Shown piece by piece: positions 59,801 through 64,000 of a stretch of DNA of 64,000 nucleotides (its first letter is position 1; each line of letters starts with the position of its first letter). The DNA lies in contig CAWJFW010000005.1 of assembly GCA_963842305.1 (NCBI GenBank), positions 186,001 to 250,000 on the forward strand. Reading direction: 5' to 3'. The position numbers and the translations under genes were made by a program. This DNA comes from JAIBJN01 sp963842305 (GTDB taxonomy: Bacteria; Actinomycetota; Thermoleophilia; Gaiellales; Gaiellaceae). The notes beneath the pieces are model-generated. The model was not told the origin of the DNA. It saw only the letters and a program-made list of their open reading frames with translations, and ran no database searches.

Positions 59801-62800
59801 CGCGCTCGCGTCCGAGCAGCGGAAGAACTCGACCTGGTCGACGTCGGCGTCGGGGGTCGTCGCGCTGAGGGTGAACGGATCGGGAGAGCCGCCGTTGACG
59901 AAGCCGGTGGGCGCCACGATCGAGACGCTCGGCGACGAGTTGTCGACCGTGACCGTGCGCGTTCCCGACGTGAAGGTATTGCCCGCCTCGTCGCTGGTCA
60001 CGACGCGCAGGTCGTAGTCGCCGTCGGCGAGGGACGTCGTGTCCCAGCTCACGGAGTAGGGCGAGCTCGGATCCGTGCCGATCGACGTCCAGGCACCGCC
60101 GCCCGCCGGCCGGCGCTCGAACTGGGCGGAGGCGACGCCCGAGCCGGAATCGGCGGAGTTCGAGGAGACCTGGACCGACCCGGCCACGAAGGCCGCGTCG
60201 GACGGCGCGGTCAGCGATCCGGTCGGGTTCGTGTTGTCGACAACGACGTCCTGGATGGCCGAGTCGAGCGTATGGCCGGCGGCGTCGGTAACGCGGGCCA
60301 GGACGCGGACCTCGCCGTCGGCCGGCATGCTCGACCAGGTGACGCTGTAGTCGGGGCCCGTCGAACTCGAGCCGATCGAAGTCGCGGGGGCGCAGGACGT
60401 GCCCGAGCAGTAGAGGTAGGTGATCGAGTCCACACCCGAGCCGGCGTCGGCGCCCGAGCCCGTCAGCGCCTGGCCGTTCCGGATCGCGCCGGGGAGGGCG
60501 TCGAGGACGGCCGAGCTCGGGTCGGTCTGGTCGATGTGGATCTGCGTCGAGGCGGTGCGCACCGCCTCGACGTTGCCGACGTTGTCGACCGAGAAGTACT
60601 TGATCGTGTACACGCCGTCCGCGATCAGATTGATGGTCGTCCCCTCTGCGGAGGCCGTGGTCGGAGTCGAGCCGTCGGTCGTGTAGTAGGTGGCCGCGAC
60701 GCCCGAGCCGGCGCCGTCCAGGGGCGTAAGGGTCACGACCTGAGCGCTCGTCTTCCAGCCGGAGCCGACGGAGGCGGTGTCGTCAGTTGTCGAGGGCACG
60801 CTTCCGTCCTGGCTGAGCGTGAAGGGCCCGTTGGCGCTCGTCGTGCCGGCGTTGTTTTGGGCGGTGACGTTTTGGCTGCCGCTGGCGGCGGTGGAGGCGC
60901 CCCAGCTGTAGTCCATCTCGTACGGGCTCGAGGCATCCGTGCCCCCGCCGGTGACGTTGGCGATCGAGGGGAAGGCGACCGAGGCGATGCCCGACTGGGC
61001 ATCGGCGGCCGAGGCGGTGACGCGGAAGGTGCCCCCGTTGGCGCCCGGGCGGTAGTAGAGGGTGGTGCCGGAGACGTGCTGGTCGGCATCGGCCGGATTC
61101 TCGGCCAGACGAGAGCGAGGGGGCCGCCGGCGCCGAGGAGTCGACCTTGGCATCGACGGAGGCGGTGACCGTCGCCGAGCGGTTGCCGACGTTGTCGGCG
61201 ATCGAGTAGCGGTAGCGGTAGCAGTTGCCGGAGGCGACCGTCGTATCCGGGTTGGAGACCGTCGTCCACGAGCCGGAGAAGGCACCGCAGCTGCCGTTTG
61301 CAAGGGTGGCCGAGTCACGCTCGTACACGCGCGAGGAGGTATCGAGGCCCGAGCCCGAGTCGGAACCGTCGCCCGCGGTCAGCGAGACGGACGTGGAGGT
61401 GTAGTAGGGCCCGCCCACGAGCGAGAGCGTCTGGCCGCTGGGGGCGGTCGAATCCTGGCTGAGCGTGAAGGGCCCGTTGGCGCTCGTCGTGCCGGCGTTG
61501 TTTTGGGCGGTGACGTTTTGGCTGCCGCTGGCGGCGGTGGAGGCGCCCCAGCTGTAGTCCATCTCGTACGGGCTCGAGGCATCCGTGCCCCCGCCGGTGA
61601 CGTTGGCGATCGAGGGGAAGGCGACCGAGGCGATGCCCGACTGGGCATCGGCGGCCGAGGCGGTGACGCGGAAGGTGCCCCCGTTGGCGCCCGGGCGGTA
61701 GTAGAGGGTGGTGCCGGAGACGTGCTGGTCGGCATCGGCCGGATTCTCGGCCAACGAAAGCGAGGGGGCCGCCGGCGCCGAGGAGTCGACCTTGGCATCG
61801 ACGGAGGCGGTGACCGTCGCCGAGCGGTTGCCGACGTTGTCGGCGATCGAGTAGCGGTAGCGGTAGCAGTTGCCGGAGGCGACCGTCGTATCCGGGTTGG
61901 AGACCGTCGTCCACGAGCCGGAGAAGGCACCGCAGCTGCCGTTTGCAAGGGTGGCCGAGTCACGCTCGTACACGCGCGAGGAGGTATCGAGGCCCGAGCC
62001 CGAGTCGGAACCGTCGCCCGCGGTCAGCGAGACGGACGTGGAGGTGTAGTAGGGCCCGCCCACGAGCGAGAGCGTCTGGCCGCTGGGGGCGGTCGAATCC
62101 TGGCTGAGCGTGAAGGGCCCGTTGGCGCTCGTCGTGCCGGCGTTGTTTTGGGCGGTGACGTTTTGGCTGCCGCTGGCGGCGGTGGAGGCGCCCCAGCTGT
62201 AGTCCATCTCGTACGGGCTCGAGGCATCCGTGCCCCCGCCGGTGACGTTGGCGATCGAGGGGAAGGCGACCGAGGCGATGCCCGACTGGGCATCGGCGGC
62301 CGAGGCGGTGACGCGGAAGGTGCCCCCGTTGGCGCCCGGGCGGTAGTAGAGGGTGGTGCCGGAGACGTGCTGGTCGGCATCGGCCGGATTCTCGGCCAGA
62401 CGAAAGCGAGGGGGCCGCCGGCGCCGAGGAGTCGACCTTGGCATCGACGGAGGCGGTGACCGTCGCCGAGCGGTTGCCGACGTTGTCGGCGATCGAGTAG
62501 CGGTAGCGGTAGCAGTTGCCGGAGGCGACCGTCGTATCCGGGTTGGAGACCGTCGTCCACGAGCCGGAGAAGGCACCGCAGCTGCCGTTTGCAAGGGTGG
62601 CCGAGTCACGCTCGTACACGCGCGAGGAGGTATCGAGGCCCGAGCCCGAGTCGGAACCGTCGCCCGCGGTCAGCGAGACGGACGTGGAGGTGTAGTAGGG
62701 CCCGCCCACGAGCGAGAGCGTCTGGCCGCTGGGGGCGGTCGAATCCTGGCTGAGCGTGAAGGGCCCGTTGGCGCTCGTCGTGCCGGCGTTGTTTTGGGCG

Positions 62801-64000
62801 GTGACGTTTTGGCTGCCGCTGGCGGCGGTGGAGGCGCCCCAGCTGTAGTCCATCTCGTACGGGCTCGAGGCATCCGTGCCCCCGCCGGTGACGTTGGCGA
62901 TCGAGGGGAAGGCGACCGAGGCGATGCCCGACTGGGCATCGGCGGCCGAGGCGGTGACGCGGAAGGTGCCCCCGTTGGCGCCCGGGCGGTAGTAGAGGGT
63001 GGTGCCGGAGACGTGCTGGTCGGCATCGGCCGGATTCTCGGCCAGAGAGAGCGAGGGGGCCGCCGGCGCCGAGGAGTCGACCTTGGCATCGACGGAGGCG
63101 GTGACCGTCGCCGAGCGGTTGCCGACGTTGTCGGCGATCGAGTAGCGGTAGCGGTAGCAGTTGCCGGAGGCGACCGTCGTATCCGGGTTGGAGACCGTCG
63201 TCCACGAGCCGGAGAAGGCACCGCAGCTGCCGTTTGCAAGGGTGGCCGAGTCACGCTCGTACACGCGCGAGGAGGTATCGAGGCCCGAGCCCGAGTCGGA
63301 ACCGTCGCCCGCCGTCAGCGAGACGGACGTGGAGGTGTAGTAGGGCCCGCCCACGAGCGAGAGCGTCTGGCCGCTGGGGGCGGTCGAATCCTGGCTGAGC
63401 GTGAAGGGCCCGTTGGCGCTCGTCGTGCCGGCGTTGTTTTGGGCGGTGACGTTTTGGCTGCCGCTGGCGGCGGTGGAGGCGCCCCAGCTGTAGTCCATCT
63501 CGTACGGGCTCGAGGCATCCGTGCCCCCGCCGGTGACGTTGGCGATCGAGGGGAAGGCGACCGAGGCGATGCCCGACTGGGCATCGGCGGCCGAGGCGGT
63601 GACGCGGAAGGTGCCCCCGTTGGCGCCCGGGCGGTAGTAGAGGGTGGTGCCGGAGACGTGCTGGTCGGCATCGGCCGGATTCTCGGCCAGAGAGAGCGAG
63701 GGGGCCGCCGGCGCCGAGGAGTCGACCTTGGCATCGACGGAGGCGGTGACCGTCGCCGAGCGGTTGCCGACGTTGTCGGCGATCGAGTAGCGGTAGCGGT
63801 AGCAGTTGCCGGAGGCGACCGTCGTATCCGGGTTGGAGACCGTCGTCCACGAGCCGGAGAAGGCACCGCAGCTGCCGTTTGCAAGGGTGGCCGAGTCACG
63901 CTCGTACACGCGCGAGGAGGTATCGAGGCCCGAGCCCGAGTCGGAACCGTCGCCCGCGGTCAGCGAGACGGACGTGGAGGTGTAGTAGGGCCCGCCCACG
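53863..64000 (-). CDS. Giant Ig-like repeat surface protein, 5' part outside window, three frameshifts
   Basis: More than 3300 residues lie in the window. Order from the open upstream edge: near-identical 215-residue double Ig units (PSLSLAENPADADQHVSG ... VGNRSATVTASVDAKVD); chitobiase-C-like units (TYYTTDGSTPTTA); Ig units with SWDTTSLADGDYDLRVV; FECRLDGGAWGACSSP units; then FN3-like and a PASTA-like unit (LAAAKASLKKRGFKAG). The end has one membrane helix (LGFGLLAAAFSIAVVAILRARRP) and the tail DQMLLWDTRIIQAIRRLLHLS, no LPXTG. The frame shifts by one base at 62395-62410, 61104-61119 and near 56922; joining the frames gives continuous domains. It probably acts in adhesion or as a surface layer. 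The antisense open frames are composition shadows. Confidence 0.8.
59364..59569 (-). repeat. 206-bp direct repeat inside the Ig-like gene, copy 1
   Basis: It matches 59958-60163 base for base as far as I can align it by eye, at a distance of 594 bases. It encodes the unit with SWDTTSLADGDYDLRVVTSD. The flanks differ, so the identity is recent duplication or gene conversion. Confidence 0.75.
59958..60163 (-). repeat. 206-bp direct repeat inside the Ig-like gene, copy 2
   Basis: Partner of 59364-59569; encodes the same Ig-like unit. Confidence 0.75.
60805..64000 (-). repeat. 645-bp tandem coding repeat, almost five copies, continues off window
   Basis: Marker CTGGTCGGCATCGG recurs at 61079, 61725, 62370, 63016 and 63661, steps of 645 or 646. 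Copies are almost identical; differences include GCC/GCG at 63309-63311 and the short segment before each PSLSLAEN. Each unit is 215 codons with two Ig-like folds. The two 646 steps carry the extra bases that break the frame. Confidence 0.9.

Noticed and set aside
55669..62459. Long plus-strand open frames (hundreds of codons, Arg/Gly/Ala-rich) opposite the Ig-like gene
   Set aside because: They mirror the minus-strand repeats, have no start signals or domains, and their composition is that of the antisense of a Thr/Ser/Asp-rich GC-rich gene.
60805..64000. Repeat array considered as CRISPR or satellite DNA
   Set aside because: The unit is 645 bp, in frame over 215 codons, and encodes Ig-like folds; no short repeat-spacer pattern.
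1..64000. tRNA, rRNA, transposase, integrase, phage or toxin-antitoxin genes
   Set aside because: I looked in all gaps and among the products and saw none. No gap is longer than about 215 bases.

Overview
The window is very GC-rich, densely coded chromosomal DNA with many GTG starts, ATGA/GTGA/TGATG stop-start overlaps and what look like leaderless transcripts. This points to a free-living actinobacterium. The gene content and a second-type ParA-FtsZ pair suggest the Thermoleophilia (Gaiellales/Solirubrobacterales side), but I infer the lineage from style and content and have not proved it. I see no prophage, transposase, CRISPR array, rRNA or tRNA. No stretch longer than about 215 bases lacks a gene or a described element.

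Layout. 1-5.2 kb: envelope genes, comprising a partial lipoprotein, a cupredoxin lipoprotein, an ECF sigma factor with a membrane beta-propeller partner, a secreted M14 carboxypeptidase and two secreted proteins that each carry a single-base frameshift. 5.2-17.3 kb: acyl-CoA dehydrogenase, an HhH-GPD protein, the DNA-repair pair lhr-nei, small unknown proteins, a ureohydrolase and an unusual parA-ftsZ pair. 17.3-23.8 kb: gamma-glutamyltransferase, GNAT, LON-domain protein, hisC, meaB, ilvA. 23.8-28.4 kb: a five-gene minus-strand operon (pepA, acyl-CoA dehydrogenase, AlkZ-like glycosylase, DUF72, small protein). 28.4-37.2 kb: an Fsr-like MFS transporter (frameshifted), SCP2, MBL-fold protein, pdxH, both methylcrotonyl-CoA carboxylase subunits, an enoyl-CoA hydratase, a DapA-family lyase and an odd Cys/Trp-rich secreted protein with a 39-residue membrane partner. 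37.3-39.3 kb: two secreted RTX-like repeat proteins. 39.4-45.4 kb: the complete tryptophan operon trpL-E-G-D-CF-B-A with a recognisable leader peptide and promoter. 45.5-53.8 kb: membrane protein, M48 protease, thiolase, beta-propeller lipoprotein, 3-hydroxyacyl-CoA dehydrogenase, HD-GYP response regulator, lipoprotein and cobalamin adenosyltransferase. 53.9-64 kb: the 3' part of a giant Ig-like surface protein whose upstream part consists of nearly identical 645-bp tandem repeats running off the window.

How it fits together. Acyl-CoA dehydrogenases, methylcrotonyl-CoA carboxylase, enoyl-CoA hydratase, 3-hydroxyacyl-CoA dehydrogenase and thiolase point to branched-chain amino acid and fatty acid oxidation. 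MeaB, threonine deaminase and the cobalamin adenosyltransferase link to propionate and B12-dependent methylmalonyl-CoA metabolism.

The most interesting signals are non-coding: a tryptophan attenuator with Trp-Trp-Ala-Trp codons; a 35-bp dispersed element present three times; about fifteen genes with a TANNNT box 6-9 nt before the start codon; and two divergent gene pairs whose -10 boxes interlock on a shared TA. Six single-base insertions break otherwise good genes and more likely reflect sequence or assembly error than decay.
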